A stretch of 64,000 nt of DNA, taken from Micrococcales bacterium. Lineage in GTDB: Bacteria > Actinomycetota > Actinomycetes > S36-B12 > UBA10799. The notes under the pieces were generated by a model that was not told the DNA's origin, ran no database searches, and was given only the letters and a program-made list of their open reading frames with translations. Below are positions 33,311 to 42,006 of the stretch, piece after piece. The stretch is taken from positions 124,001 to 188,000 of the forward strand of contig JADJCR010000005.1 of the NCBI GenBank assembly GCA_016703125.1, given 5' to 3'. How positions within the stretch are numbered: position 1 is the stretch's first letter; the number at the start of each line of letters is the position of its first letter. A program made the position numbers and the translations under genes.

Positions 33311-34068
33311 TCAGCGGATCTCGGTGATCTCCGGCCCACGCTCGAAAGGCTCCATGTCCTCGTACGCACTGCCCTCGTCGTCATCCTCATCGTCCTCGTC
33401 GGCCACCATCCCCTCCGGCGGGCTCAGCGCGATGAGGTCCCCGGGAGCCATGGGGCGCTCCCCCCGGTTCACGATGCACCCGGCGATGATGTCCTCGAAG
33501 AACTCACCCATCGCCGGACTCGTCGCGGCGGTGCCCATGAACATCCCGCGGATGAACCATCGATTGCCCTCAGCGCCTACGAAACGTGCCGGCTGCATCG
33601 TGGTGTTGCCCTGGGGGTCCTGCGCGGGCACTTCGCCTGCCAGCTCAGCGCCGAAACGACCTTCCGAGCGTGTCACCGTGCCCCCGCCTGCGTGATCTCG
33701 GCGTCGAGTTCATCCATGACCTCGGACCAGAAGTTCCCGGAGCGCGGGGCCGCAACGGCCATCAGTTGCAGGGCGGCCTGCTGCTCCTCGAGCACCACGA
33801 CCGCCAGGGCGAACGTGTTCGCCTCTTCGTTGTGACCCTCGAGGCTGAGCTGCATGTTGTCCACGATCGGGATCTGCAGCCCGCCGAGGTCGACCCGCGC
33901 AACGTCGTCACGGGGCGCGTCGGCGATGTCGAACGGGCCGGTCCCGGTGACCTGGGGTTCACTCGTCGCCGCCTCAGCGCCCTCGTCCACGTCCCCGGTC
34001 TGCTCTATCTCGCCGGGCTGCTGCGCCTCGGACTGGCTGTCGGACCCACCTCTACGTCGCTTGAACAC
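33311..34068 (-). CDS. DUF3710 family protein, one frameshift
   Basis: About 252 residues after joining. The N-terminal part (FKRRRGG, then acidic linker, FDIADAPRDDVARVDLGGLQIP, LQLMAVAAPRSG) and the C-terminal part (EGRFGAELAGEVP, QPARFVGAEGNRWFIRGMFMG, RGERPMAPGD) are the two halves of one DUF3710 protein. They lie in different frames; adding one base to the CCCCC run at 33681-33685 gives QAGGTVTRSEGRFG and restores the family pattern. An acidic C-terminal extension follows. Function unknown; always close to dut and OB-fold/DUF3159 in actinobacteria. GTG start. Confidence 0.85.
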
Positions 34069-34116
34069 TGTCTCTCCTATGGTTCGACCCGTCCCACCGT
34101 AACGCGCCCGCCTGAA

Positions 34117-34563
34117 TCACTGCGAGCCGCGATGCCCGCCGGTGGATCCGAAACCGCCGGTGTCCCGCGCGGACCCCGGCAAGCGTTCCACCTCGATCAG
34201 ATGCAACGGCGGAACCTCCTGGACCACGAGTTGGGCGATGCGGTCGCCGCGGCGGAAAGTCACCGCTTCGTGGGGGTCGAGATTCACCAGGCAGACCTGG
34301 ATCTCGCCGCGGTAACCCGCGTCGATCGTGCCGGGAGCGTTCACGAGAGCGACACCGTGCTTCACGGCCAAGCCGCTGCGGGGATGCACGAAGGCCGCAT
34401 ATCCGTCCGGCAGCGCGATCGCCACCCCCGTGGGCAGCAACGCCCGCTGCCCAGGTTCCACAGTGATGTCGATACGGGAGAACAGGTCCAGCCCGGCGTC
34501 CCCGGGATGGGCCCGGGCCGGCAGCGGCAACCCGGGGTCGAGGCGCTGGATGAGCACGTTCAC
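34117..34563 (-). CDS. dut: dUTP diphosphatase
   Basis: A 148-residue trimeric dUTPase that hydrolyses dUTP to dUMP and keeps uracil out of DNA. The five motifs are present: AGLDLFS, HPRSGLAVK, GTIDAGYRGEI (with the catalytic Asp and the uracil-binding Tyr), GDRIAQLVVQ, and the C-terminal glycine-rich arm RDTGGFGSTG. GTG start overlaps the stop of the upstream thioesterase (GTGA), so the two are co-translated. Confidence 0.96.
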   Translation of the reverse strand: MNVLIQRLDPGLPLPARAHPGDAGLDLFSRIDITVEPGQRALLPTGVAIALPDGYAAFVHPRSGLAVKHGVALVNAPGTIDAGYRGEIQVCLVNLDPHEAVTFRRGDRIAQLVVQEVPPLHLIEVERLPGSARDTGGFGSTGGHRGSQ

Positions 34564-35144
34564 GGGTTGACCGCCAGTCCGTCGCCCGGCACCGTCCGGT
34601 CGGCCGCCGCCCGTACGTCCTCCGCACGGCCATTGGCCTGGAAGTGCTCCAAGGGGACCTGCAGGAACAGCGCACTGGCCGTCAGAGCCACCGGACCGTC
34701 CTCACCGAGCCGGCCCAGGGCCTGCGTGTAGACCTTGCGCCCCACCTGCCCGACCAGGTGGGCGTCGATGTGCAGAACCGAGCCGACCGGCACTGGCCGG
34801 CGGAAGTCCACCTCCAGCCGGGCCGTCACCGCCGGCACCAGCAGAAGCCAGTTCAAGGCCCCCAGCGCCTCGTCGAACGCGGTGCTCAGCAGACCGCCGT
34901 GGGCCAGGCCCGGTGCACCCTGGTGCATGTCCGTGACCTCGAACACCGCGTGCACGCTGCGGTCACCGGCGACCACCCGCATGTGCAGTCCCGCGGGATG
35001 CCAGCCACCGCACCCGTAGCAACGGTCGTAGTGGCTGGGGATCTCCTGCCCCTCAGCGACTGCCTGCGGGTGGCGGTCGGGCATCACCGCGCCCGGCGGC
35101 GGCTTGGTAGGACTGTCCGGCCAACTCATCTGTTCGGTTCCCAC
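34560..35144 (-). CDS. PaaI-like hotdog thioesterase
   Basis: A 194-residue acyl-CoA thioesterase of the hotdog fold. CYGCGGWHPAGLHM is the usual start of the actinobacterial group; MHQGAPGLAHGGLLSTAFDEALG holds the catalytic region, followed by LEVDFRRPVPVGS. Substrate unknown. The GTG at 35144 is chosen because TAGGAT lies 7 nt upstream; an ATG 15 nt downstream is possible. The gene is coupled to dut by GTGA overlap and is divergent from the DUF3093 gene. Confidence 0.85.
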   Translation of the reverse strand: MGTEQMSWPDSPTKPPPGAVMPDRHPQAVAEGQEIPSHYDRCYGCGGWHPAGLHMRVVAGDRSVHAVFEVTDMHQGAPGLAHGGLLSTAFDEALGALNWLLLVPAVTARLEVDFRRPVPVGSVLHIDAHLVGQVGRKVYTQALGRLGEDGPVALTASALFLQVPLEHFQANGRAEDVRAAADRTVPGDGLAVNP

Positions 35145-35151
35145 GCTGCCG

Positions 35152-35157
35152 ATCCTA
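35152..35157 (-). promoter_or_regulatory. Leaderless -10 element of thioesterase-dut
   Basis: TAGGAT on the minus strand, 7 nt before GTG. Confidence 0.45.
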
Positions 35158-35202
35158 TGGCCGGGTGCACGAGCGTCCGGGGGCCCGTTGGACAATCCCG
35201 GT

Positions 35203-35640
35203 ATGACCTATCGGGAGGTGCTGCGTCCACCGTGGTGGGCGTACGGCGTCGTGACCGGACTGCTCGCCCTGCTGTGTTTCACATTCGCCGCGGTCGTGAC
35301 CGTGCCGGTGGCACTGGTGGTGTTCGTGGTGCTGGTGGTCGTGGGCGGGTTGGTCGTCAGCCGCCGCCGGCTGGTGCTCAGCGTCGATGCCGAGCGCCTG
35401 CACATCGGCGACGAGGCGCTGCCGCTGTCGGACATCGCCGCGGTCACCGCCCTGGACGGCCCCGGGGTGCAGGCCGTTGCCGGACCGCTGGCCGATTCCC
35501 GGGCGCGCCTGGTGTTGCGCAATCTGGCCACCAAAGAGGGCGTGAAGATCGATCTGCGCTCCGGTGACGTCCCCTACTGGCTGGTGAGTTCCGGGCATCC
35601 GCAGGAGCTGGCCGAGTCGCTGTCCGGCCCCGGCATCTGA
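35203..35640 (+). CDS. DUF3093 family membrane protein
   Basis: A 145-residue protein with two hydrophobic helices (about residues 14-52) and a soluble C-terminal domain containing VLSVDAERLHIGDEALPLSDI and DVPYWLVSSGHPQELA, typical of DUF3093. Function is unknown; the family is restricted to actinobacteria and neighbours dut and DUF4193. ATG start with GACAAT 6 nt upstream. Confidence 0.85.
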   Translation: MTYREVLRPPWWAYGVVTGLLALLCFTFAAVVTVPVALVVFVVLVVVGGLVVSRRRLVLSVDAERLHIGDEALPLSDIAAVTALDGPGVQAVAGPLADSRARLVLRNLATKEGVKIDLRSGDVPYWLVSSGHPQELAESLSGPGI

Positions 35641-35730
35641 AACGGACGACGGGACATCGCCGAGGCAATCACCGTCCAGGCGCGGCCTGGGCCGATAGGA
35701 TCGCCAGAGACGACACCTGTGGAGGATTGC

Positions 35731-35979
35731 GTGAACCCCCGACTCATCACCCCTGTGGTCTCCCTCGGTGCCGCGTGGGCCACCCGTAGGTCACTGGACG
35801 CACTGTACCGGCGCCGGCACGACGGCACGATCCCGAAGAAGGACGACACCGACGTTCCCTTCCGGCGGGTGCTGGTCTGGGCCCTTGCCACCGCGGTCGT
35901 AGCAGCACTGGTGGACGTCGCGGTCCAGCAGGGCATGGCCCGGTGGGCTGACGAGCCGCGGGCCGAACTGCCGGCCTGA
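35731..35979 (+). CDS. DUF4235 family protein
   Basis: An 82-residue small membrane protein. A helix at about residues 5-20 is followed by TRRSLDALYRRRHDG, then FRRVLVWALATAVVAALVDVAVQQGMARW, the DUF4235 pattern. Function unknown. GTG start with GGAGG 6 nt upstream. It is convergent with the DUF4193 gene. Confidence 0.75.
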   Translation: MNPRLITPVVSLGAAWATRRSLDALYRRRHDGTIPKKDDTDVPFRRVLVWALATAVVAALVDVAVQQGMARWADEPRAELPA

Positions 35980-35986
35980 TCGGCGA

Positions 35987-36283
35987 TCAGCCGGCGCACT
36001 CCGTGCAGATGTAGACGCCGTTCTTCTCGCTGGCCAGTTGGCTGCGGTGGTGGACCAGGAAGCAGACCGAGCACGTGAACTCGTCCTGCTGCTTCGGCAC
36101 CACCTGGACTGTCAGCGCTTCATTGTACAGGTCCGCGCCGGGCAGTTCAAGGCTCTCAGCGATCTCGGTCTCGTCCTCGTCGACGCCGCCTGATGCCGTC
36201 TTGACGCGGCCCTGCAGTTCCTCCAGGGAGTCCTCAGACAGTTCCTCGTCGGTCTTGCGGGGTGCGTCGTAGTCGGTTGCCAT
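35987..36283 (-). CDS. DUF4193 zinc-ribbon protein
   Basis: A 98-residue actinobacterial protein. The acidic N-terminus (MATDYDAPRKTDEEL) and the C-terminal zinc-ribbon cysteines (FTCSVCFLVH and YICTECAG) define DUF4193. It is highly conserved across actinobacteria; function unknown, probably nucleic-acid or protein binding through the ribbon. Confidence 0.9.
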   Translation of the reverse strand: MATDYDAPRKTDEELSEDSLEELQGRVKTASGGVDEDETEIAESLELPGADLYNEALTVQVVPKQQDEFTCSVCFLVHHRSQLASEKNGVYICTECAG

Positions 36284-36466
36284 GCCCTCTCCTGCTCAGG
36301 TTGCGGATGCTCGTTCAACACCAGAGGGCCCGAATTCATGCCCGGCGATGCCTGTTCTGACCGCTGACTTTGCCACACCCACCCCCAGCCGGACACTGTG
36401 GGGGGCACAACCTGCCACCAGCACGGCGGTTTGCGCGCACCTGGGACGTTCGGGTGAGATAGGACC

Positions 36467-36985
36467 ATGCCCCTCTACGCCCTCGGTGAGCGCAGGCCGA
36501 CCATCGACCCGACCGCTTTCGTCCATCCTGACGCCGTCGTGATCGGCGACGTCACGATCGGTCCGGAGGCGTCAATCTGGCCCACCGCCGTCCTGCGCGG
36601 CGACCACGGCGCCATCCGGGTCGGGGCGCAGACGTCGGTGCAGGACGGCACGATCGTGCACTGCACAGGCACGCTGGACACGATCATCGGCGACCGCTGC
36701 GTGGTGGGTCACAATGTCCACCTCGAGGGCTGCACCATCGCCGACGACTGCCTCATCGGATCGGGCGCGGTGGTGCTGCACCGGGTGGTGATACACCGGT
36801 ACGCACTGGTCGGCGCGCAAGCGATGGTCACCAACGGCACCGAGGTGCCCTCGTACGCGATGGCGCTGGGAGTGCCGGCCAAGATCAAAACCGATGTGGT
36901 CCATCCCGGCGACTTCGACGACTCGGTGAACGTCTACGTGCACAACGCGCACTGGTACAACGCGGACTTGCGCCGGATCGACTGA
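36467..36985 (+). CDS. Gamma-class carbonic anhydrase-like hexapeptide protein
   Basis: A 172-residue left-handed beta-helix protein. Hexapeptide repeats run from about residue 20 to 130, with the metal-ligand histidines in VHCTGT, VGHNVHLEG (two His), as in CamH/YrdA-type gamma carbonic anhydrases. Predicted to hydrate carbon dioxide or act as a scaffold. ATG start. A beta-class enzyme occurs at 53.5 kb, so two unrelated carbonic anhydrase families are present. Confidence 0.85.
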   Translation: MPLYALGERRPTIDPTAFVHPDAVVIGDVTIGPEASIWPTAVLRGDHGAIRVGAQTSVQDGTIVHCTGTLDTIIGDRCVVGHNVHLEGCTIADDCLIGSGAVVLHRVVIHRYALVGAQAMVTNGTEVPSYAMALGVPAKIKTDVVHPGDFDDSVNVYVHNAHWYNADLRRID

Positions 36986-36993
36986 GCGGCTCT

Positions 36994-38118
36994 CTAGCCC
37001 AGGCCGACGCCCACCAGGCTGCCCACCACGTACGTCACTGCGGCCGCCCCGCCACCCACGGCCAACTGCCGCATCGCCGAGCGCACCACGCCCAGGCCTG
37101 ACAGCCGACCGACCGTGCCGCCGACCACCACCAGCGCGATCACCGCGAACACCACCGCGATGGTCAGCGCGATCACACCGGAGGCGAACACGTACGGGAC
37201 CACGGGGACCGCAGCGCCTACCGCGAACGCGGCGAAGCTGGAAGCCGCGACCCGCTTGGGGTCTCCGAGATCATCGGGGTCCAGACCGAGCTCCTCGCGG
37301 GCCAGTGTGTCCAGGGCGGTCTTCGGATCGGCCATGATCTTCTCGGCCGTGCTCCGGGCGGCCTGTGGATCCAGACCCTTCGCCCGGTAGAGCAGTTCCA
37401 ACTCCCGCTGCTCCTCCTGCGGCTTGTCCCGCAGTTCTTGCTCCTCGAGGGCCAGTTCCCGCCGGAACAAGTCGGTCTGGCTGGCCACGCTCACATACTC
37501 CCCGGCGGCCATCGAGAAGGCCCCCGCCAGCAATCCGGCGACGCCTGCGAACAGCACGGTCCCCCGATCCACGCCACTTCCGGCGAACCCCATGACCAGC
37601 GCGGTGTTGGACACCAGGCCGTCACTGATCCCGAAGATCGCGGCCCGCAGGGCGCCGGACTTGTCCGTACGGTGCCACGGTTCGGCTCGGTTGAGCTGTG
37701 CGCGAACGTCGTCGGGGGTGGCTGGTTCGCCGCTGTGCGCCAGCCCGGCCAGCACACCGGCGTGCTGCTGCTCGTCGTCGGACATCCCAGGCAGCGCGTC
37801 CGGCTCGGCGTCGTACATCCCCTGTGCCTCGCGCTCGGCCCGTTCCAGGTCGCCGAGCACCGCATCCAGGCCCATGGCCCGTGCCCGCTGCAGCACCGCG
37901 GCGTCATCGGGCTCCAGTTCGCCGGGATCCTCGGGGATGGCGACACCGGCGGTGTGCAGCAGTGCCATCCAGTGCGCAGCATGCCGGTCCTCCATGGCCG
38001 CCAGTTCCAGCAACGCCTCCCTGCGGCCCCCCGAGGTCATCGCGGCCAGGGCCCGGTACAGGCGTCCAGAAGCCCGCTCGGCGGCCAGGTACTGCACGTA
38101 GCGATCAGTCTTGCTCAT
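36994..38118 (-). CDS. VIT1/CCC1 transporter with N-terminal ferritin-like domain
   Basis: A 374-residue protein. Residues about 1-140 are helical with ExxH-type metal residues (MEDRHAAHW, DEQQHAGVL), a ferritin/rubrerythrin-like domain. The rest is a VIT1/CCC1 iron or manganese transporter: AIFGISDGLVSNTALVMGFAG, AGAFSMAAGEYVSVASQ, then three further helices. Such fusions sense or capture iron next to the transporter in the membrane. It is the last gene of an ATGA-coupled operon with hemH and an inositol-monophosphatase gene, linking iron handling to heme synthesis. Confidence 0.88.
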   Translation of the reverse strand: MSKTDRYVQYLAAERASGRLYRALAAMTSGGRREALLELAAMEDRHAAHWMALLHTAGVAIPEDPGELEPDDAAVLQRARAMGLDAVLGDLERAEREAQGMYDAEPDALPGMSDDEQQHAGVLAGLAHSGEPATPDDVRAQLNRAEPWHRTDKSGALRAAIFGISDGLVSNTALVMGFAGSGVDRGTVLFAGVAGLLAGAFSMAAGEYVSVASQTDLFRRELALEEQELRDKPQEEQRELELLYRAKGLDPQAARSTAEKIMADPKTALDTLAREELGLDPDDLGDPKRVAASSFAAFAVGAAVPVVPYVFASGVIALTIAVVFAVIALVVVGGTVGRLSGLGVVRSAMRQLAVGGGAAAVTYVVGSLVGVGLG

Positions 38119-38897
38119 GGTGTGACCCCCACCTCCTCGAGCAGTCGGCAGAGCGGTCCGTACAGCGCCGCGTTGGCCGCCACCGTCATGGAGTCCCGCG
38201 ACGGGCCGCCGGTGGGACCGCCGACGCGCACGCCCGCCTCCCCGCAGATCACAGTGGCCGCCGCCCGGTCCCACAGGTGAGTACCGCCCTCGAAGTAGGC
38301 GTCGAAGACACCCTGCGCGACGAAGCACATGTCCACTGCGGCCGCGCCCGCTCTGCGGATGTCGCGCACCCTGGGCAGCAGGTCGGCCACGATGCTGCCC
38401 TGCCGGGCGCGTTCCTGCGCCTCGTAGCCGAACCCGGTCGCGACCAGCGCCTGTTCGGTCGTGGCGCAGTCCGATGCGTGGATACTCCGGCCGTTGATCT
38501 CGGCGAACTCACCGGCTACCCCGCGCCACACGCTGTCCAGGCTCGGGGCGTGCACCACCCCCACGACCGGGATTTCGTCCACGAGCGCGGCGACGCTCAC
38601 CGCCCAGACCGGGAAGCCGTACAGGTAGTTCACCGTCCCGTCGAGCGGGTCGATGACCCAGCGCACCCCACTGGTCCCCTCCCGCGAGCCGCCCTCCTCG
38701 CCCAGGATCGCGTCGTCCGGCCGTGCGGCCAGGATCGTCTCGACGAGCAGGTCCTCCGACCCCCGGTCCATCTGCGTCACCACATCGGTCTGCGAGCTCT
38801 TCGTCGAGACCACAGTGCGCTGCGCCCAGCCGTCGACGAGGAACTGCGCGGACGCCGCGGCCGCGCGGGTGGCGATCTCCAGCAGGTCGTCGCTCAT
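38115..38897 (-). CDS. Inositol monophosphatase family protein
   Basis: A 260-residue magnesium-dependent phosphatase. The motifs GEEGG, WVIDPLDGTVNYLYGFP (metal aspartates) and HLWDRAAATVI match the IMPase/SuhB family. In actinobacteria it may serve inositol (mycothiol, phosphatidylinositol) synthesis or histidinol-phosphate removal; the sequence does not separate these. Both ends overlap neighbours as ATGA (hemH upstream, VIT1 downstream). Confidence 0.88.
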   Translation of the reverse strand: MSDDLLEIATRAAAASAQFLVDGWAQRTVVSTKSSQTDVVTQMDRGSEDLLVETILAARPDDAILGEEGGSREGTSGVRWVIDPLDGTVNYLYGFPVWAVSVAALVDEIPVVGVVHAPSLDSVWRGVAGEFAEINGRSIHASDCATTEQALVATGFGYEAQERARQGSIVADLLPRVRDIRRAGAAAVDMCFVAQGVFDAYFEGGTHLWDRAAATVICGEAGVRVGGPTGGPSRDSMTVAANAALYGPLCRLLEEVGVTP

Positions 38898-39919
38898 GAG
38901 ACCCGCTCGCACAGCGCCGGTCGCGGATCCCGCGGATTGGGACAGCACCCCGCGAGGCAAGGCGTCGGCAGGGGCTCATCGAACGCAGTGTCAGGAGCCC
39001 GGCCCGCACGCACGGCCCGCACCGCGTCGGCCAGGCCCCGGACGAACTGCTCGTCGGCGCCCACCGTGGGCACCCGGTGGAACCCGACCCCGCGGTCCTG
39101 CGCCGTACGGGCAGCCTCCGTGTCGAGGTCCTGGACCACCTCCATGTGGTCGCTGACGAAGCCGATCGGCGCCACGACCACCTCGCGGACCCCGGCGTCG
39201 GCCAACTGCTCGATGCGGTCGTTGACGTCCGGCTCGAGCCAGGGCACCTGGGGCGGCCCGCTGCGTGACTGGAAGACCAGTTCCCAGGGATGGCCGCGGC
39301 CCAGACGCTGCGTCATCTGTGACATCAGGAACTCGGCGAGCGCGAGGTGCTGCCGCGTGTACTGGCCGCCGCCGGGCCCCGCGGACGCCGCCATGCCGAC
39401 CGGGATGGAATGCGTGGCGAACAAGACATGGGCACCCTCCCCCGCCCCGCGCAGCGTGGCCTCCAGATGGTCCCTGTTCGCCCGCACGAATCCGGGATGG
39501 TTGAAGTACGCGGGGATCTTCAGCACCTGTATGTCGGTGTCGCCGAGTGCGTCGGCCAGGTTCTCCCGGTACTGCCGGCAGCCCGAGTACGACGAGTAGG
39601 CACTGGTGAACACCGCGATCGCGCGATCCACGCCTGCCGTGGCCATCTCGGCGAATGCGTCGCCCAGCCACGGGGCACTGTTCCGGTTACCCCAATGGAC
39701 AGTCAGTCCATCACCGGCGAGTTCCTCGGAAAGGGCCTGCTGCAACTCCCGGTTCTGGGCGTTGATGGGCGATACCCCACCGCGGGCGTAATAGTGCTCG
39801 GCCACCGACAGCAGCCGCTCCTCGGGCACATTGCGCCCGGCCGTCACCCGCCGCAAGAACGGCATGACCTCGTCAGGCGATTCCGGCCCCCCGAACGACA
39901 CCAGCAAGACTGCATCCAT
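38894..39919 (-). CDS. hemH: Coproporphyrin/protoporphyrin ferrochelatase
   Basis: A 341-residue enzyme inserting ferrous iron into coproporphyrin III (coproheme route used by actinobacteria) or protoporphyrin. The start DAVLLVSFGGPESPDEV, the active-site region FATHSIP with the catalytic histidine, and EVVVAPIGFVSDHMEV are typical. The C-terminus TPCLAGCCPN plus a later PALC supplies cysteines resembling the 2Fe-2S ligands of actinobacterial enzymes. The ATG at 39919 begins the family N-terminus; a much longer frame upstream is antisense shadow of the MFS gene. First gene of the hemH-IMPase-VIT1 operon. Confidence 0.93.
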   Translation of the reverse strand: MDAVLLVSFGGPESPDEVMPFLRRVTAGRNVPEERLLSVAEHYYARGGVSPINAQNRELQQALSEELAGDGLTVHWGNRNSAPWLGDAFAEMATAGVDRAIAVFTSAYSSYSGCRQYRENLADALGDTDIQVLKIPAYFNHPGFVRANRDHLEATLRGAGEGAHVLFATHSIPVGMAASAGPGGGQYTRQHLALAEFLMSQMTQRLGRGHPWELVFQSRSGPPQVPWLEPDVNDRIEQLADAGVREVVVAPIGFVSDHMEVVQDLDTEAARTAQDRGVGFHRVPTVGADEQFVRGLADAVRAVRAGRAPDTAFDEPLPTPCLAGCCPNPRDPRPALCERVS

Positions 39920-39966
39920 GTGCCCATCGTGCCCATAGCCGCGCCGGGCCCGCACGTCCGCCGGAC

Positions 39967-39972
39967 TACATT
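39967..39972 (+). promoter_or_regulatory. Leaderless -10 element of the MFS gene
   Basis: TACATT, a 7-nt spacer, then GTG at 39980. It decides the start within a frame that is open much further upstream. Confidence 0.5.
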
Positions 39973-39979
39973 GGATGAA

Positions 39980-41212
39980 GTGTTCGCCACCTACGCCGAC
40001 GTCCTGCGCACCCCCGGTGCGCCGTCCTTCACCTCGGCGGGTCTGGTCGGACGCCTGCCCATCTCGATGATCAGCCTCGGCATCGTCCTGCTCGAGACGT
40101 CGCGCGGGGTTTCCTACGCGGTGGCTGGGACGATCGCAGCCAGTTTCGCCGTCGCTGCCGCGGTCGGTGGACCGGTGGTCAGCGGTTTCGTGGACCGCCA
40201 TGGCCAGCACCGGATCCTGCCCTGGGCGGTAGCCGCCTACACCGTGTTCATGGTCGGGCTCATGGCCGCCCTGGACGCCGGCCTGCCTCTGTGGGGGGTT
40301 CTGCCGCTGGCCGTCGGGGCAGGCATGATGATGCCCAATTTCGGTTCCCTGGTGCGCGCCCGCTGGGCGTACGTCCTGCCCGGCTCCACAGGCATCCACG
40401 CGGCGTACGCCTGGGAGAGCATCCTCGACGAAGTCGTGTTCGTGGTGGGTCCGCCGCTGGCCACCGTGCTCGCACTGCAGGTACACCCGGCCGCCGCCCT
40501 GGTCGTGTGCGTGATCCTCGTCCTGCTCGGGACGGGCTGGCTGGTGCCACAGCGCCGCACCGAGCCCAAACCCCACGGCGCCTCGCGGCGTATCGGGCGA
40601 ATGGCAGTCCTGCAACCCGGCATGCCGCTGCTTTTCCTCGCGTTCGTCTTCGTCGGCGGCATCTTCGGTTCCTTCGAGGTGGTGACGGTGGCCTTCGCGC
40701 AGGAGAAGCAGGCGACGTCGGCCACCGGGGTGCTGCTGGCCATCTACGCATTCGGCTCGCTGCTGGCGGGTTTTACCTACGGCGCCCTGCCACCGCCGGC
40801 GTTCCACGGCCGGCGGATGACCGCCATGCTCACGGTGATGGCCGTGGTCACGCTGGGATTCCCCCTGGCCCCCACCGTCGTGGCACTGGCCCCCGTGGCG
40901 TTCCTGGCTGGACTGTCCGTGTCTCCGGTCCTCATCTCTGGAACGGCCCTCGTGGAGCGGATCGTGCCCAGCACCCAACTCACCGAGGGCATCACATGGA
41001 CGAGTACCGGGATGGCCCTCGGCTTGGCCCTCGCCACGCCGGTGTCCGGCGTCATCATCGACGCCCACGGGGCCCACGTCGCCTATCTCGTGACGGCCGG
41101 GTGCGCCGTGGCCGCCTGCGCAGTCAGCTGGATCGGCGGGCGCAGCGTGCACCGCGCCGAGGAGCACGCCCTGGAGGTCATCGCGGCGAAGGCCGCGGTC
41201 CGTCCGGCGTGA
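39980..41212 (+). CDS. MFS transporter
   Basis: A 410-residue major-facilitator transporter with about twelve helices. Motif-A-like GFVDRHGQHRIL follows helix 2. The N-terminus FATYADVLRTPGAPSFTSAGLVGRLPISM is usual for a small-molecule or drug exporter group in actinobacteria, but no substrate can be assigned. The GTG at 39980 is chosen from the leaderless -10 and the family N-terminus. It is divergent from the hemH operon. Confidence 0.85.
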   Translation: MFATYADVLRTPGAPSFTSAGLVGRLPISMISLGIVLLETSRGVSYAVAGTIAASFAVAAAVGGPVVSGFVDRHGQHRILPWAVAAYTVFMVGLMAALDAGLPLWGVLPLAVGAGMMMPNFGSLVRARWAYVLPGSTGIHAAYAWESILDEVVFVVGPPLATVLALQVHPAAALVVCVILVLLGTGWLVPQRRTEPKPHGASRRIGRMAVLQPGMPLLFLAFVFVGGIFGSFEVVTVAFAQEKQATSATGVLLAIYAFGSLLAGFTYGALPPPAFHGRRMTAMLTVMAVVTLGFPLAPTVVALAPVAFLAGLSVSPVLISGTALVERIVPSTQLTEGITWTSTGMALGLALATPVSGVIIDAHGAHVAYLVTAGCAVAACAVSWIGGRSVHRAEEHALEVIAAKAAVRPA

Positions 41213-41297
41213 GACACGCCGCGCGGTGAACCGGCGCGTGCGGCCGGGTCTGCCACACTGACTGCAGTCACCACACGAGACCTGGGGGTCGACCCGT

Positions 41298-41996
41298 ATG
41301 CGGGAATTGCAGTTCGAAGGACTGTCCGACGACGGCAGCCACATGGTGCTCGTCGACAGCCGCGGCGTGCAGTACTGCCTGCCCATCGACGACGGCATCG
41401 CGTCTGCGGCCCGCCGCGGCCTCCAGCGCAACGCTTCGCGCACCGCTGCCCCGGCCATCACCCCCCGTGACATCCAGGCCCTCGTGCGCCAAGGCCTCGG
41501 GATCGAGGAGGTCGCTGCGCGCACCGGTCTGGCCGTCGACTTCGTCGAGCGGTTCGCCGAGCCGGTGCTCGCAGAGATGGACTTCGTCATCCAGCGCGCC
41601 CGCCGGCTGTCGATCCACGCCGCTGGCCAGCAGGTCCTGGTGGACGATCTCGTCGACCGGGCCGCCCGCCGGGCGGATGTCCCCGCCGAGGAACTCCAGT
41701 GGTCCTGCCGCAAGATCGAGGACGGCACGTGGCGCATCGACGCCAGCACCACCGACGAGGAGGTGCTCAGCCTGATCTTCCGCACCAGCGAAGGGACGCT
41801 GGCTCCGGCCGATGCTGCCACGGCCGACCTGCTCAAGGCCCGCCGCGTGGTCGACGTGACCGACGACGGGCGACCGGCGCTGCCACAGCATTGGGACGCC
41901 CAACACCCGGCGGCGAAAGCGGCCGTCCGCAGCGCGCAGTCGGCACCGGTGGCAGTTCAATCGCCGCTCACCGACGACCCCAGCCGCATCTTCTGA
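41298..41996 (+). CDS. sepH: Septation protein SepH
   Basis: A 232-residue cell-division protein. The N-terminal domain (RELQFEGLSDDGSHMVLVD) and the helix-turn-helix at about residues 53-90 (TPRDIQALVRQGLGIEEVAARTG, then VERFAEPV) are the SepH (DUF3071) hallmarks. In Streptomyces and mycobacteria SepH binds FtsZ and stabilises division rings. The protein here is short, ending in a brief Pro/Ala linker, without the long C-terminal tail of Streptomyces SepH. ATG with a GGGGGT purine run upstream. Confidence 0.92.
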   Translation: MRELQFEGLSDDGSHMVLVDSRGVQYCLPIDDGIASAARRGLQRNASRTAAPAITPRDIQALVRQGLGIEEVAARTGLAVDFVERFAEPVLAEMDFVIQRARRLSIHAAGQQVLVDDLVDRAARRADVPAEELQWSCRKIEDGTWRIDASTTDEEVLSLIFRTSEGTLAPADAATADLLKARRVVDVTDDGRPALPQHWDAQHPAAKAAVRSAQSAPVAVQSPLTDDPSRIF

Positions 41997-42006
41997 CGCT
42001 CTGGCC

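Noticed and set aside
33311..34068. Two separate small genes in the DUF3710 region
   Set aside because: Their products are the two halves of one DUF3710 protein, joined by one base in a CCCCC run.
38894..41836. 980-residue minus-strand frame that extends hemH upstream
   Set aside because: The extension is antisense to the MFS and SepH genes. The ferrochelatase family N-terminus begins at 39919.
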